A stretch of 64,000 nt of DNA from Variovorax sp. Its GTDB lineage: Bacteria > Pseudomonadota > Gammaproteobacteria > Burkholderiales > Burkholderiaceae_C. The position numbers and the translations under genes are program-made. The notes under the pieces are model-generated. The model ran no database searches. It worked only from the letters and a program-made list of their open reading frames with translations, and was not told the DNA's origin. The stretch spans positions 1 to 64,000 of the forward strand of contig JAGIAI010000024.1 in NCBI GenBank assembly GCA_017744935.1, given 5' to 3'. Of this stretch, positions 20,793-30,762 are shown piece after piece (the stretch's first letter is position 1; the number at the start of each line of letters is the position of its first letter).

Positions 20793-20834
20793 GCGCAGTC
20801 CGAGCAAAAGGTTGCCCGCATTCGCGGACTGCGC
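20793..20834. repeat. Inverted repeat between dapA and bamC
   Basis: GCGCAGTCCG at 20793-20802 and CGGACTGCGC at 20825-20834 are exact reverse complements with a 22-base loop. It lies 13 bp past the dapA stop and has no T-run, so it is more likely an mRNA-processing or stabilising hairpin than a full terminator. Confidence 0.55.
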
Positions 20835-20846
20835 GGTAAAGATGGA

Positions 20847-21737
20847 TCAACCCTTGAGCAGACCGGTCGCTCGCAGCGCGGCTTCGACGGCCGGGCGGCT
20901 GGCTTCGGCAAGCTCGGTGAGTGGCAGGCGCAATGCGCCGCCGCACAGCCCGAGCCGTGCCATGGCCCACTTGACGGGGATGGGATTGGGTTCAACGAAG
21001 AGGTTGCGATGCAGCGGCATGAGCTCGAACTGGATCTGCATGGCGCGCTTCACGTCGCCCGCGATGGCGGCCACGCACAACTCGTGCATCTTGCGTGGCG
21101 CCACGTTGGCCGTGACGCTGATGTTGCCTTGGCCGCCGCACAGCATGAGCGCAACGGCCGTCGGGTCGTCGCCCGAATAGACGGCGAAGTTCTTCGGAAC
21201 GTCGCGGATGAGCCATTGGGCGCGTTCGATGTTGCCGGTCGCTTCCTTGATCCCGATGATGCCGGGCACCTTCGCGAGGCGGAGTACCGTGTCATGCGCC
21301 ATATCGGCGACGGTGCGGCCGGGCACGTTGTAGAGCACGATCGGAAGGTCGCCCACTGCTTCGGCGATCGCCTTGAAGTGCTGGTACTGGCCTTCCTGCG
21401 TCGGCTTGTTGTAGTAGGGGACCACCTGCAGCTGGCAATCGGCGCCCACGCTCTTGGCGAATTTGGCAAGTTCGATTGCCTCCTTGGTGGAGTTGGCGCC
21501 ACAGCCGGCCATGACGGGAACGCGGCCTTTGGCCTGCTCGACCGAGACGCGGATGATCTCGCAATGCTCTTCGACGTCGACCGTCGGCGACTCGCCGGTG
21601 GTGCCGACCACGCCGAGGCAGTCCGTGCCTTCGTCGATGTGCCAGTCGATCAGCCGGCGCAGGGCGGGATAGTCGACGCTGCCGTCGTCGTGCATCGGCG
21701 TGACTAGTGCGACGATGCTGCCTGTGAGTTGCTCCAA
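20847..21737 (-). CDS. dapA: 4-hydroxy-tetrahydrodipicolinate synthase
   Basis: 296 residues. It condenses pyruvate with aspartate semialdehyde at the first committed step of lysine and diaminopimelate synthesis. The Schiff-base lysine is K164 in [10 protein letters not shown], the catalytic Tyr is Y136 in VLYNVPGR, and the threonine pair is in [11 protein letters not shown]. Normal length, class I aldolase TIM barrel. It precedes bamC by 110 bp, a gap that holds an inverted repeat. The start [15 protein letters not shown] is the family N terminus. Confidence 0.96.
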   Translation of the reverse strand: MEQLTGSIVALVTPMHDDGSVDYPALRRLIDWHIDEGTDCLGVVGTTGESPTVDVEEHCEIIRVSVEQAKGRVPVMAGCGANSTKEAIELAKFAKSVGADCQLQVVPYYNKPTQEGQYQHFKAIAEAVGDLPIVLYNVPGRTVADMAHDTVLRLAKVPGIIGIKEATGNIERAQWLIRDVPKNFAVYSGDDPTAVALMLCGGQGNISVTANVAPRKMHELCVAAIAGDVKRAMQIQFELMPLHRNLFVEPNPIPVKWAMARLGLCGGALRLPLTELAEASRPAVEAALRATGLLKG

Positions 21738-21816
21738 GGGAATCTCTTCTGTCGGTGGACGAAAGCGAACATTCTACTGATCCGCCGTTGCATGCGGCTC
21801 AGGGCCGCCCCGGGGC

Positions 21817-22371
21817 CTAACGGGCCGCAAGCGGGTGGCGGGGCGGCTGGCCGGCCGGCTGCGAGGCCGGGCGCACGGCCGCGACTCGCTGGACGAAGCG
21901 GTCCGGCTCGGCGAGAAAACCGTTTTCGTAAGCGACCACTCGCAGGTCGGTGCAGGCGGTCAGCAATTCACCCGGCTGCAGGAGGAAGTCGGGCCGGGAG
22001 GGCTTTCCGACCGTTTCGTTGCCGGCCGCGAAGGTTTCGTAGAGAAGAACGCCACCCGGCGCCACCGCTGCCACGATGTGGGGGAGCAGGGGACGCCACA
22101 GGTAGTTCGTGACGACCACGCCGCCGAACTTCTGGTCAGGGAAAGGCCATGGCCCGTTTTCGATATCGGCCAGAAGCGTCTGTCCATAGGTGGCCGCGGC
22201 GTCCAGCGCTTCCTGCGCCCGATCGACGCCGGTGGCGGCGTGACCCCTTTCGGCCGCGAAACGCATGTGCCGACCCGACCCGCATGCGACGTCCAGCACC
22301 GTGGCGCCCGGCATCAGAAGGTGCCACCAGCGTTCGATCCAGGGCGACGGCGCGAGGGAGGCGTGGCTCAA
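21817..22371 (-). CDS. Class I SAM-dependent methyltransferase (TTG start)
   Basis: 184 residues if begun at the TTG at 22371. Motif I VLDVACGSGRH (residues 25-35) is the SAM-binding glycine loop, followed by ATGVDRAQEAL (acidic end of strand 2) and a PDQKFGGVVVTNYLWRPLLP motif IV region. The target is unknown; the length and shape fit small tellurite-resistance-like or generic methyltransferases. The frame is open further upstream with no ATG in reach, and the TTG overlaps the TGA of the small membrane-protein gene by two bases, so I infer coupled translation from TTG. The C-terminal tail is Gln/Pro-rich. Confidence 0.78.
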   Translation of the reverse strand: MSHASLAPSPWIERWWHLLMPGATVLDVACGSGRHMRFAAERGHAATGVDRAQEALDAAATYGQTLLADIENGPWPFPDQKFGGVVVTNYLWRPLLPHIVAAVAPGGVLLYETFAAGNETVGKPSRPDFLLQPGELLTACTDLRVVAYENGFLAEPDRFVQRVAAVRPASQPAGQPPRHPLAAR

Positions 22372-22586
22372 AAGCAGGCCCAGAGCTGGTCGATCATCGT
22401 CACGACGAAGACCGGTTGCGCATAAAGCGCGAAAACCCCCGCGAGCCCGATGGCCCCCAGAGCTAGCCAGCCGGCACGGGCGATACCAGAAACCCCGCGG
22501 AGCCGGCTTTGCCGGGCCGCTGGGGTTGCCCCCGGAGAGGGGGTGTCCGAGCCACACGAAGTGGGCGAGGCTGGGGGCGAGTTCAT
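22368..22586 (-). CDS. Small single-span membrane protein with repeat-derived N terminus
   Basis: 72 residues. Residues ~37-57 (ARAGWLALGAIGLAGVFALY) form one transmembrane segment, followed by AQPVFVVTMIDQLWACF to the stop. I recall this short C-terminal sequence ahead of methyltransferase genes in Comamonadaceae. The only ATG in frame is at 22586, directly after the MFS stop codon, and residues 4-34 would then be encoded by copy 3 of the 92-bp repeat. A start nearer the membrane segment would need a rare codon. The stop overlaps the methyltransferase TTG. Confidence 0.55.
   Translation of the reverse strand: MNSPPASPTSCGSDTPSPGATPAARQSRLRGVSGIARAGWLALGAIGLAGVFALYAQPVFVVTMIDQLWACF
22486..22577 (-). 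repeat. 92-bp intergenic repeat, copy 3
   Basis: Nine bases after the MFS stop codon and in the same orientation to the upstream gene as copies 1 and 2. Three mismatches to copy 2. Outer stem AACCCC/GGGGTT, inner stem CCGGC/GCCGG with loop TTT, second hairpin CCCCC/GGGGG. Unlike the others it overlaps a plausible reading frame. Confidence 0.87.
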
Positions 22587-23804
22587 CTACACGGGTTGGG
22601 GAGCAGGACGCGCGATCGCACCTTCCTTGACCGGCAGGTTGATCAACGCAGCGAACACGCCCAGCGCGATCGCGATGTACCAGACGATGTCGTAGCTGCC
22701 GGTGCGGTCGTAGAGGTAGCCGCCGAGCCAGACGCCCAGGAACGAGCCGACCTGGTGGCTGAAGAACACGATTCCGCCCAGCATCGAAAGATGCGCCACG
22801 CCGAAGATCTGGGCCACGATCCCGCTGGTCAGCGGAACGGTGGATAGCCACAGGAACCCCATCACGGCGGCAAATATGTAGACCGTGAGCGGCGAGATAG
22901 GCACGAGCAGAAACAGCGCGATCGCCACGGCCCGGGTGATGTAGATGGCCGCGAGCAGCTTGCGCTTGGCCAGCCGCGCGCCCAGCGAGCCGGCGACGTA
23001 GGTGCCGAAAACATTGAACAGCCCGATCAGCGCGAGCGCATAGCTCGCCACTTCGGGCGAAAGGCCCTTGTCACGCAGGTAGCTCGGCATATGCACCCCG
23101 ATGAACACCACCTGGAAGCCGCAGACAAAGTAGCCGGCCGTCAGCAGCATGAAGCTCGGATAGCTGAAAGCTTCGCGAATTGCCTGGCCGATAGTCTGGC
23201 TGCGCCGGACAGCCACCGAATCGTGCCGGGGTTCACGCAGCCCGAAGGCCAGCGGAATGATCATGAGCACCATGGCGGCGAGGACGACCAGCGCGGTTTG
23301 CCAACCGAGCCGGGCAATGAGCTGGCCCTCCACCGGCACCATGAGGAACTGGCCAAAGGAACCTGCCGCGGCCGCCACACCCATGGCCCAGGACCGCTTT
23401 TCGGCCGAGATCTGTCGGCCGATGACGCCGTATATCACCGCATAGGTGGTGCCGGCCTGCGCCGCGCCGATCAGGACGCCAGCCGTCAGCGCGAACATGA
23501 AGGGCGTGGGCGAAAACGCCATGCCGAGCAGGCCCAGGCCATAGAGCACCGCCCCGGCGATGAGCACACGGAAGGCCCCCAGCTTGTCGGCCAGCATGCC
23601 GGCGAACACGCCGATCAGGCCCCAGGAAAGGTTCTGCACCGCGATGGCGAACGAGAAAGCCTGCCGCGACCAGCCCTGTTCCTGCGTGATCGGCTGGAGC
23701 CACAGCCCGAAGCCATGCCGGATACCCATCGACAGCGTGACGATCATGGCCCCGCAGACGAGGACCTGCTTGAGGCTGAGAGGCTGGCTGGCGTTGGGAT
23801 TCAT
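22587..23804 (-). CDS. MFS transporter
   Basis: 405 residues with about twelve hydrophobic segments. Features of the major facilitator superfamily are GIRHGFGLWLQPITQEQGWS near the start, the loop 2-3 motif GMLADKLGAFRVL and the mid-protein cytoplasmic loop. The charged HGFG entry and the QEQGWSR helix resemble the monocarboxylate/oxalate-formate antiporter group, so an organic acid is a fair guess; the substrate is not determined. ATG 23804 is used because the upstream extension is highly charged and unlike a membrane start. Divergent from parE. Confidence 0.85.
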   Translation of the reverse strand: MNPNASQPLSLKQVLVCGAMIVTLSMGIRHGFGLWLQPITQEQGWSRQAFSFAIAVQNLSWGLIGVFAGMLADKLGAFRVLIAGAVLYGLGLLGMAFSPTPFMFALTAGVLIGAAQAGTTYAVIYGVIGRQISAEKRSWAMGVAAAAGSFGQFLMVPVEGQLIARLGWQTALVVLAAMVLMIIPLAFGLREPRHDSVAVRRSQTIGQAIREAFSYPSFMLLTAGYFVCGFQVVFIGVHMPSYLRDKGLSPEVASYALALIGLFNVFGTYVAGSLGARLAKRKLLAAIYITRAVAIALFLLVPISPLTVYIFAAVMGFLWLSTVPLTSGIVAQIFGVAHLSMLGGIVFFSHQVGSFLGVWLGGYLYDRTGSYDIVWYIAIALGVFAALINLPVKEGAIARPAPQPV

Positions 23805-23943
23805 GGCGGGCAATGTACCGAAAACCCGCTTGCGGCGCCGGCCTGAGGCCAAAACCGATTATTGATATTTGCGCATCGAATTGATGAGGTGAAAGCAGCG
23901 GCTCGTCCCGGCGGGTCGGATCGCCGCCCTAGAATCCCGCGCC

Positions 23944-25941
23944 ATGGCAAGCAAGGAACCAGGCAGTTACGGCGAGGCGTCGATTCGCGTCCTCAAGGGC
24001 TTAGAGCCCGTCAAGCAGCGGCCGGGCATGTACACCCGGACCGACAACCCGCTGCACATCATCCAGGAAGTGCTGGACAACGCCGCCGATGAGGCGCTCG
24101 CGGGGTACGGCAAGAAGATCAAGGTCGTCATCCACACCGATGGGTCGGTGAGCGTGGAAGACGACGGCCGCGGCATTCCCTTCGGCCTGCATCCGGAGGA
24201 AAAGGCGCCGGTCATCGAACTGGTCTACACGCGGCTGCACGCGGGCGGCAAGTTCGACAAGGGATCGGGCGGCGCGTACAGCTTCTCGGGCGGCCTGCAC
24301 GGCGTGGGCGTCTCGGTGACCAACGCGCTGTCGAAGCGCCTCGAAGTCACTTCGTACCGCGAAGGCTCGGTCGCGCAGATCGCATTCGCGGCCGGCGACG
24401 TGGTCGACAAGCTCAAAGTGCGCCCGCAGGAAAGCGCGTCCGCCTCCAACGGCGACGGCCCGCGCGACCGCCGCCAGGGCACCACGGTGCGCGCCTGGCC
24501 CGACGCGAAGTATTTCGAATCGCCGGCACTGCCGATCCACGAACTCACGCACCTCCTGCGCAGCAAGGCGGTGCTGATGCCCGGCGTCTCGGTCACGCTG
24601 GTGGTCGAGAAGACCAAGGAAACCCAGACCTGGCTCTACAAGGGCGGCCTGCGCGACTACCTGATGCAGACGCTCACCGGCGACCCAGTGATCCCGCTCT
24701 TCGACGGTTCGGGCCATGCCGACAAGAACGCCGACAACTTCGCCGAAGGAGAGGGCGCCGATTGGTGCGTCGCCTTCACCGAAGACGGCCAGCCGGTGCG
24801 CGAGAGCTACGTCAACCTGATCCCGACCAGCGCGGGCGGCACGCACGACAGCGGGCTGCGCGATGGTCTCTTCAACGCGGTCAAGAGCTTCATCGACCTG
24901 CATTCGCTGCTGCCCAAGGGCGTGAAGCTGCTGCCCGAAGACGTTTTCGCGCGGGCCTCGTACGTGTTGTCGGCGAAGGTGCTCGACCCGCAGTTCCAGG
25001 GCCAGATCAAGGAGCGGCTCAACTCGCGCGATGCGGTGCGACTGGTTTCCAGCTTCGTCCGTCCGGCGATGGAACTCTGGCTCAACCAGCATGTGGACTA
25101 CGGCAAGAAGCTCGCCGAACTTGCGATCAAGGCCGCACAGACGCGCCAGCGCGCCGGCCAGAAGGTCGAGAAGCGCAAGGGCTCCGGCGTGGCCGTGCTG
25201 CCCGGCAAGCTCACCGATTGCGAAAGCCGAGACACCGCGCACAACGAGGTCTTTCTCGTCGAAGGCGATTCGGCCGGTGGCAGCGCCAAGATGGGCCGTG
25301 ACAAGGAATGCCAGGCCATCCTGCCGTTGCGCGGCAAGGTGCTCAACACCTGGGAAGTCGAGCGCGACCGGCTCTTCGCCAACACCGAGATTCATGACAT
25401 TTCGGTCGCGATTGGCGTCGACCCGCATGGTCCGGACGACACGCCCGATCTCTCGGGACTGCGCTACGGAAAAATTTGCATCCTGAGCGATGCCGACGTG
25501 GACGGCTCGCACATCCAGGTGCTGCTGCTCACGCTGTTCTTCCGCCACTTCCCGAAACTCATCGAAGCAGGGAACGTGTACGTGGCGAAACCGCCGCTTT
25601 TCCGCGTCGATGCGCCCGCGCGCGGCAAGAAGCCCGCGTCGAAGGTCTACGCGCTGGACGAAGGCGAACTCACGGCCATCCTCGACAAACTGCGCAAGGA
25701 CGGCGTGCGAGAGAACGCCTGGAGCATCAGCCGCTTCAAGGGCCTGGGCGAAATGAGCGCCGAACAGTTGTGGGAAACCACGCTGAATCCGGACACGCGG
25801 CGCCTGCTCCAGGTGCGGCTCGGCCGTTTCGACGTGCAGGGCACGCAGGGCGAGATCACCAAGCTCATGGGCAAGGGCGAGGCTGCGGCGCGACGCGAGT
25901 TGATGGAACTGCGCGCCGACGAGGTCGAGGTGGATATCTAG
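23944..25941 (+). CDS. parE: DNA topoisomerase IV subunit B
   Basis: 665 residues. ParE is the ATPase subunit of topoisomerase IV, which decatenates replicated chromosomes. The GHKL ATPase domain has VLDNAADEAL, DDGRGIPFG and the glycine-rich lid HGVGVSVTNALS. The TOPRIM domain has the metal Glu in LVEGDSAGGSAKMGRD and the DxDxD-like DADVDGSHI. It lacks the ~170-residue insert of many GyrB proteins and pairs with the parC gene 1 kb downstream, so ParE rather than GyrB is right. ATG 23944 follows a TAGAAT box by only a few bases, suggesting a very short leader. Confidence 0.95.
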   Translation: MASKEPGSYGEASIRVLKGLEPVKQRPGMYTRTDNPLHIIQEVLDNAADEALAGYGKKIKVVIHTDGSVSVEDDGRGIPFGLHPEEKAPVIELVYTRLHAGGKFDKGSGGAYSFSGGLHGVGVSVTNALSKRLEVTSYREGSVAQIAFAAGDVVDKLKVRPQESASASNGDGPRDRRQGTTVRAWPDAKYFESPALPIHELTHLLRSKAVLMPGVSVTLVVEKTKETQTWLYKGGLRDYLMQTLTGDPVIPLFDGSGHADKNADNFAEGEGADWCVAFTEDGQPVRESYVNLIPTSAGGTHDSGLRDGLFNAVKSFIDLHSLLPKGVKLLPEDVFARASYVLSAKVLDPQFQGQIKERLNSRDAVRLVSSFVRPAMELWLNQHVDYGKKLAELAIKAAQTRQRAGQKVEKRKGSGVAVLPGKLTDCESRDTAHNEVFLVEGDSAGGSAKMGRDKECQAILPLRGKVLNTWEVERDRLFANTEIHDISVAIGVDPHGPDDTPDLSGLRYGKICILSDADVDGSHIQVLLLTLFFRHFPKLIEAGNVYVAKPPLFRVDAPARGKKPASKVYALDEGELTAILDKLRKDGVRENAWSISRFKGLGEMSAEQLWETTLNPDTRRLLQVRLGRFDVQGTQGEITKLMGKGEAAARRELMELRADEVEVDI

Positions 25942-26017
25942 TTCGGGACGCGAGCGCCCTGAACAATTTGTGACCGTACGGGCCATGTACGTTTACGCGT
26001 CGCGGGCATAGTGCCGC

Positions 26018-26893
26018 ATGGCGAAATCGATGAGATTTTCCGGATGGATCGTTGCATTGCTGTCAGCCGTCGTGCTGGCGGCTTCGCCGCAAGCCGCCCG
26101 GGCGACGGACATCTTCGGCTACGTCGATGAGAAGGGCGTGGCGCATTTCGCGTCGGAGAAGGTCGACGAACGCTACCAATTGTTCTTTCGCGGCGGACAG
26201 AGCTTCGACACTGCGAGCGGCCTCGGCGGGGGACGCGGCGGCCAGATCAATGGCAAGGTGCCACGGGCCTCGCAGGCGCTGGTCTCGATGTTCGAGGCCT
26301 CGCCGAGCTACAAGCCCGCGCAGGGCGCGATGCGCGAAGCCTCGCGCCGTCATTCGATCGACTACGAACTCCTGCAGGCGCTGATCGCGACCGAGTCGGG
26401 CTTCGATGCGCAGGCCGTGTCCCCCAAGGGCGCGCTTGGTCTGATGCAGGTGATGCCAGCGACTGCGGAGCGCTATGGGGTGGCGGCCGACAAGCGCACC
26501 TCGATCGAGAAGAAGCTCTTCGATCCGCGCGTCAATATCGCCACCGGTTCGCGCTACCTGCGCGACCTCATGGTGATGTTCCCCGGCGATCTCGAACTCG
26601 CGCTGGCTGCCTACAACGCCGGCGAAGGCGCGGTTCAGCGCGCGGGCAACAAGGTGCCGAACTACCGCGAGACACAGAACTACGTGAGCACGGTGCTCCA
26701 GCTCTACGCCTACCTCAAGCCATCTGCCGCGATCGGGCGGGGCAAGGTGCCGACGCGCATCCGCATGGAAATGGGTGTGCCGGCTGGTGGTGCCCTGGGT
26801 CGTGGCAATATGCCGCCCGACGCGCGCAACCGTCCGGCCATGCCGGAATGGCCTGATGCGCTGACAACCGCACCCAAAGAGCCAGCGCCGTGA
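26018..26893 (+). CDS. Lytic transglycosylase (SLT domain) with DUF4124-like N terminus
   Basis: 291 residues. It cleaves the MurNAc-GlcNAc bond of peptidoglycan with 1,6-anhydro formation. A Sec signal ([21 protein letters not shown]) precedes a DUF4124-like strand pair [19 protein letters not shown]. The SLT domain starts near residue 110; the catalytic Glu is E126 in [10 protein letters not shown], followed by [17 protein letters not shown] and [11 protein letters not shown]. Similar proteins occur near type IV or secretion genes, but here it lies alone between parE and parC on the same strand, which suggests co-expression with chromosome segregation genes. Confidence 0.88.
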   Translation: MAKSMRFSGWIVALLSAVVLAASPQAARATDIFGYVDEKGVAHFASEKVDERYQLFFRGGQSFDTASGLGGGRGGQINGKVPRASQALVSMFEASPSYKPAQGAMREASRRHSIDYELLQALIATESGFDAQAVSPKGALGLMQVMPATAERYGVAADKRTSIEKKLFDPRVNIATGSRYLRDLMVMFPGDLELALAAYNAGEGAVQRAGNKVPNYRETQNYVSTVLQLYAYLKPSAAIGRGKVPTRIRMEMGVPAGGALGRGNMPPDARNRPAMPEWPDALTTAPKEPAP

Positions 26894-26966
26894 CCCGGCA
26901 GATTCCCTGAATGGGTGGTTTCGCCGAAGCGAGCCGACCCGACATCTTTTTCACTTTCTTGTTCCC

Positions 26967-29348
26967 ATGGACCAACCCACGCTCGATCTCCAGAGCCCCG
27001 ACGAAGACGGCGCGCTGACGCTGGCCGACTACGCGCAGACCGCGTACCTCGAATACGCGCTGAGCGTCGTCAAGGGCCGCGCCTTGCCCGATGTGAGTGA
27101 CGGCCAGAAGCCGGTGCAGCGACGCATCCTCTATTCGATGTCGCGCATGGGGCTGGGCTTCGGCGGCGCCAACGGCACCGTCGGCGCCAAGCCCGTGAAG
27201 AGCGCGCGCGTGGTCGGCGACGTGCTCGGCCGCTTCCACCCGCACGGCGACCAGGCCGCGTACGACGCGCTGGTGCGCATGGCGCAGGATTTCTCGCAGC
27301 GCTATCCGCTGGTCGATGGCCAGGGCAACTTCGGCAGTCGCGACGGCGATGGCGCCGCGGCGATGCGCTACACCGAAGCGCGCCTGTCGCGCATCACCAG
27401 CCTGCTGCTCGACGAGATCGACGAAGGCACGGTTGATTTCGTCCCGAACTACGACGGATCGACCGACGAGCCTCGCCTGCTGCCGGCTCGCCTGCCTTTC
27501 ACACTGCTCAACGGTGCGAGCGGCATTGCGGTCGGCCTCGCGACGGAGATCCCGAGCCATAACCTGCGCGAAGTGGCCGATGCCTGCGTGGCACTGATCA
27601 AGTCGAACGGCAAGCTGAGTGACGAAGAGCTGTTCACGCTCGTGCCGGGCCCGGACTATCCGGGCGGGGCGCAGATCATCAGCAGCGCGGTGGAAATCGG
27701 TGAGGCCTATCGCACCGGTCGCGGCTCGCTCAAGGTACGCGCGCGCTGGAAGATCGAGGAGCTCGCCCGCGGCCAGTGGCAAGTGGTGGTCAACGAACTT
27801 CCGCCGGGCGTGAGTTCGCAGAAGGTGCTCGAAGAGATCGAGGAACTCACCAACCCGAAGGTACGCACGGGCAAGAAGGCGCTGACCGCCGAGCAGACAC
27901 AGCTCAAGGCCGCGGTGCTCGCAGTGCTCGATGGCGTGCGCGACGAGTCGAGCAAGGATGCGCCGGTGCGCCTCGTGTTCGAGCCGAAGACGTCGCGCAT
28001 CAGCCAGGAGGAATTCATCGGCACGCTGCTCGCGCAGACCTCGCTGGAGACTTCGTCGTCGATCAACCTCACGATGGTCGGCATCGATGGCAAGCCCACG
28101 CAGAAGTCGCTACGGCAGATCCTTAGCGAGTGGATCGCCTTCCGCGAAGTCACCGTAGAGAAGCGCTCGCGGCATCGCCTGGGCAAGGTGCAGGACCGCA
28201 TCCATATCCTCGAAGGCCGGCAGATCGTCCTGCTGAACATCGACGAGGTGATCGCGATCATCCGTGCTTCGGACGAGCCCAAGGCGGCGCTGATCGCGCG
28301 CTTCAACCTCAGCGACCGGCAGGCCGAGGACATCCTCGAAATCCGCCTGCGCCAACTGGCGCGCCTCGAGGCGATCAAGATCGAGCAGGAGCTCAAGAGC
28401 CTGCGCGAAGAGCAGAAGAAGCTCGAAGACATCCTCGGCAGCCCGGCCGCATTGCGCCGCCTGCTGGTGAAGGAGATCGAAGCCGATGCCAAGAACTTCG
28501 AAGACCCGCGTCGCACGCTGATCCAGGCCGAGAAGCGCGCGGTCGCCGAAGTGCGCGTGGTCGACGAACCGGTGACGGTGATCGTGTCGCAGAAGGGCTG
28601 GGTCCGGACGCAGAAGGGCTGGGCCAGCGAGCGTGCTGCAGGGGCCGCGGCACCCGAGTACAGCTTCAAGTCCGGCGATGCGCTTTACGGCGCGTTCGAG
28701 TGCCGGTCGGTCGACACGCTCCTGGTCTTCGGCACCGCCAAGGACAAGAGCGTGCGTGTCTACAGCGTGCCGGTGGCGTCGCTGCCCGGCGGGCGTGGCG
28801 ACGGGCAACCGGTCACCACGCTGATCGATCTCGAAAGCGGCACGCACGTGGCGCACTATTTCGCGGGCCCGCTGGGTGCGAACCTGCTGCTGTCGAGCAG
28901 CGGGGGCTACGGCTTCATCGCGGCGGTCGAGAACATGATCTCGCGTCAAAAGGGCGGCAAGGCCTTTGTCGACGTGGGCGAGGGTGAACAGCTCTGCCAG
29001 CCATCGCTGGTTGGCGGTGGGGGTGGCGCAGAGCCGCTGCCCGCGGCCACGCATGTGTGCTGCGCATCCACCGGCGGACGCATCCTGACTTTCGAGATCG
29101 GCGAACTCAAGGCGCTGCCGAAGGGCGGCCGAGGGTTGACGCTGATCGATCTCGAAGCCAAGGACACGCTTGCAGGCGCGGCGGCCTACACGCGCAGCGT
29201 GAGCATCAGGGGCGTCGGCCGCGGCGGCAAGGACCGCGAGGAGACGCTGGAGATCCGCTCGCTCAACAATGCGCGCGCCGCGCGTGCGCGCAAGGGCAAG
29301 GCGGCCGACCTCGGGTTCAAGCCGGCAAGCGTCACGCGCGTGCAGTAA
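26967..29348 (+). CDS. parC: DNA topoisomerase IV subunit A
   Basis: 793 residues. ParC is the DNA-cleaving subunit partnering ParE. The N-terminal breakage-reunion domain has [20 protein letters not shown] and the catalytic tyrosine Y135 in [10 protein letters not shown]; a long coiled coil follows around residues 390-500 ([20 protein letters not shown]). The C-terminal beta-pinwheel is degenerate with few blades, as in ParC rather than GyrA, and the GyrA-box is absent. At the quinolone pocket, positions equivalent to E. coli S80 and E84 are Q96 and D100. Preceded 74 bp upstream by the transglycosylase gene. Confidence 0.95.
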   Translation: MDQPTLDLQSPDEDGALTLADYAQTAYLEYALSVVKGRALPDVSDGQKPVQRRILYSMSRMGLGFGGANGTVGAKPVKSARVVGDVLGRFHPHGDQAAYDALVRMAQDFSQRYPLVDGQGNFGSRDGDGAAAMRYTEARLSRITSLLLDEIDEGTVDFVPNYDGSTDEPRLLPARLPFTLLNGASGIAVGLATEIPSHNLREVADACVALIKSNGKLSDEELFTLVPGPDYPGGAQIISSAVEIGEAYRTGRGSLKVRARWKIEELARGQWQVVVNELPPGVSSQKVLEEIEELTNPKVRTGKKALTAEQTQLKAAVLAVLDGVRDESSKDAPVRLVFEPKTSRISQEEFIGTLLAQTSLETSSSINLTMVGIDGKPTQKSLRQILSEWIAFREVTVEKRSRHRLGKVQDRIHILEGRQIVLLNIDEVIAIIRASDEPKAALIARFNLSDRQAEDILEIRLRQLARLEAIKIEQELKSLREEQKKLEDILGSPAALRRLLVKEIEADAKNFEDPRRTLIQAEKRAVAEVRVVDEPVTVIVSQKGWVRTQKGWASERAAGAAAPEYSFKSGDALYGAFECRSVDTLLVFGTAKDKSVRVYSVPVASLPGGRGDGQPVTTLIDLESGTHVAHYFAGPLGANLLLSSSGGYGFIAAVENMISRQKGGKAFVDVGEGEQLCQPSLVGGGGGAEPLPAATHVCCASTGGRILTFEIGELKALPKGGRGLTLIDLEAKDTLAGAAAYTRSVSIRGVGRGGKDREETLEIRSLNNARAARARKGKAADLGFKPASVTRVQ

Positions 29349-29371
29349 CGAGAGCGGCCGGAGAGACACAT

Positions 29372-29557
29372 ATGGAAATCGGCATCCTCGGCCTCGTCAT
29401 CGCGATCGTGAGCGGGATCGCGAGCTTCGCGCTCGGTCGCTGGCTGTCCAGGCGGCGGCGCGAGAAGAGTGCGCACAAGGCGCGCGCTGCGGAATACGCA
29501 TCCCAGAGCCGCCAGGTGCGACGGGCGCGCGAGCGTCAGCAGCAGCGGCGGGGCTAG
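29372..29557 (+). CDS. Small single-span membrane protein
   Basis: 61 residues, 23 bp after parC. One N-terminal transmembrane segment (MEIGILGLVIAIVSGIASFA) is followed by a strongly basic cytoplasmic tail rich in Arg, Gln and Ala (RWLSRRRREKSAHKARAAEY onward). A GAGAGA Shine-Dalgarno precedes the ATG. No family recognised. It could be a small membrane-anchored basic protein or an adventitious short frame; the clean hydrophobic/basic split and the ribosome site favour real. Confidence 0.6.
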   Translation: MEIGILGLVIAIVSGIASFALGRWLSRRRREKSAHKARAAEYASQSRQVRRARERQQQRRG

Positions 29558-29578
29558 AGACAGCTTGCCCGTTGCGGG

Positions 29579-30706
29579 CTACCTCAAGCCCGCCCACCAG
29601 CGCGCGTTGGTGCGCGGCTGGCCGACCGTGAGCGGCTCGCCGATCATCGGCGTCGCGAGCACGAGCTTCTTGCGCTCGGCCAGATCCGCGATTCGGTCGA
29701 GCGGGTCGTGCCAGGAATGGAAGGCGAGGTCGAAGGTGCTGTTGTGCACCGAGAACAGCACCTTCGCGCACAGATCCTCGAAGGACTGCACGCTCTGCTC
29801 GGGTGTCATGTGCACGGAGGGCCAGTAGGCGTCGTACGCGCCGTTCTCGATCATCGCGAGGTCGATGCCGCCGAAGCGCTCGCCGATCTGCGCGAAGCCC
29901 CGGAAGTACCCCGAGTCACCGCTGTAGAAGATCCGCTGGCTGCCGCTGTCGATCACCCACGAGGCCCACAGCGTCTTGTCGCGGTCGTTGATCGTGCGCC
30001 CCGAGAAATGCTGCGCCGGGGTCGCGGTGAGCTTCACGCTGCCTTGCTCACCCGCCTGCCACCAGTCGAGTTCGGTGACCCGATCGGGCGCCACGCCGAG
30101 TTCGACCAGACGCGCCTTCACGCCCAATGGGACGAAATAGTGCTGCACGCGCTGCGCGAGGTATTCGATCGTCGCGGCGTCGAGATGGTCGTAGTGGTCG
30201 TGCGAGAGGATCAGGCCTTCGATGGGCGGCAGTTGTTCCAGCGTGATCGGCGGCGGGTGAAAGCGCTTCGGTCCGACCCATTGAAAGGGCGAGGCACGCT
30301 CGCTGAACACGGGGTCGATCAACCAGTACTTGCCGCGCAGCTTGAGCAGATGCGACGAGTGCCCGAGCCGGATCACATGGTTGGCCTGCGGGTCGAGCGC
30401 ATCGAGCTGCTGCGGCGTGAGTAGCCGGACCGGGATCGGATCGACCGGCACCGTGTCCTTCTTGCTCGCGAAGATGAAGCGCGTCCAGATGTTCCACGCG
30501 CCTTCGGAGGGGCGCGCATCCGGATTGGGCGCGTTGCGGAAGCCGCATCCCTTGAACTGCGGCGAGGCGACATAGGGGGACTCGCAGGTGCCGCCAGTGT
30601 TGCTCGCGCAGCTCGCGAGAAGGCCGAAAGCGATCAGGGCCAAGCCGAAGCGAAGCACCCGCAGAAGCGGCCGGACGCACTGTTCAGTGGGTGTCGTGAG
30701 CGTCAT
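29579..30706 (-). CDS. MBL-fold lipoprotein hydrolase, NAPE-PLD/UlaG-like
   Basis: 375 residues. The N terminus FGLALIAFGLLASC has a lipobox with C33, so the protein is predicted to be exported and lipid-anchored. The catalytic domain has GHSSHLLKLRGKYWLIDPVF, the zinc motif H169-D-H171-Y-D173-H174 (LSHDHYDHLD), AQHFSGR, FYSGDSGYFRG and FHSWHDPLDR. This arrangement is that of the N-acyl-phosphatidylethanolamine phospholipase D group, also annotated as UlaG-like metallo-hydrolases. A phosphodiester or lipid substrate in the periplasm is plausible but not shown. It diverges from the patatin gene (108 bp apart) and converges on the parC unit. Confidence 0.85.
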   Translation of the reverse strand: MTLTTPTEQCVRPLLRVLRFGLALIAFGLLASCASNTGGTCESPYVASPQFKGCGFRNAPNPDARPSEGAWNIWTRFIFASKKDTVPVDPIPVRLLTPQQLDALDPQANHVIRLGHSSHLLKLRGKYWLIDPVFSERASPFQWVGPKRFHPPPITLEQLPPIEGLILSHDHYDHLDAATIEYLAQRVQHYFVPLGVKARLVELGVAPDRVTELDWWQAGEQGSVKLTATPAQHFSGRTINDRDKTLWASWVIDSGSQRIFYSGDSGYFRGFAQIGERFGGIDLAMIENGAYDAYWPSVHMTPEQSVQSFEDLCAKVLFSVHNSTFDLAFHSWHDPLDRIADLAERKKLVLATPMIGEPLTVGQPRTNARWWAGLR

Positions 30707-30762
30707 GCGGTCGCGACTTTAACCAATCGCCCGCCCGAAGCCATAGACCTTTCGCTCCATTG

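Noticed and set aside
20793-20834. The dapA-bamC inverted repeat as a rho-independent terminator
   Set aside because: The loop is 22 bases and no T-run follows on either strand, so termination is unlikely; kept only as an inverted repeat.
23944-25941. Calling this gene gyrB
   Set aside because: Length (665) lacks the GyrB insert, and a ParC-type partner follows on the same strand.
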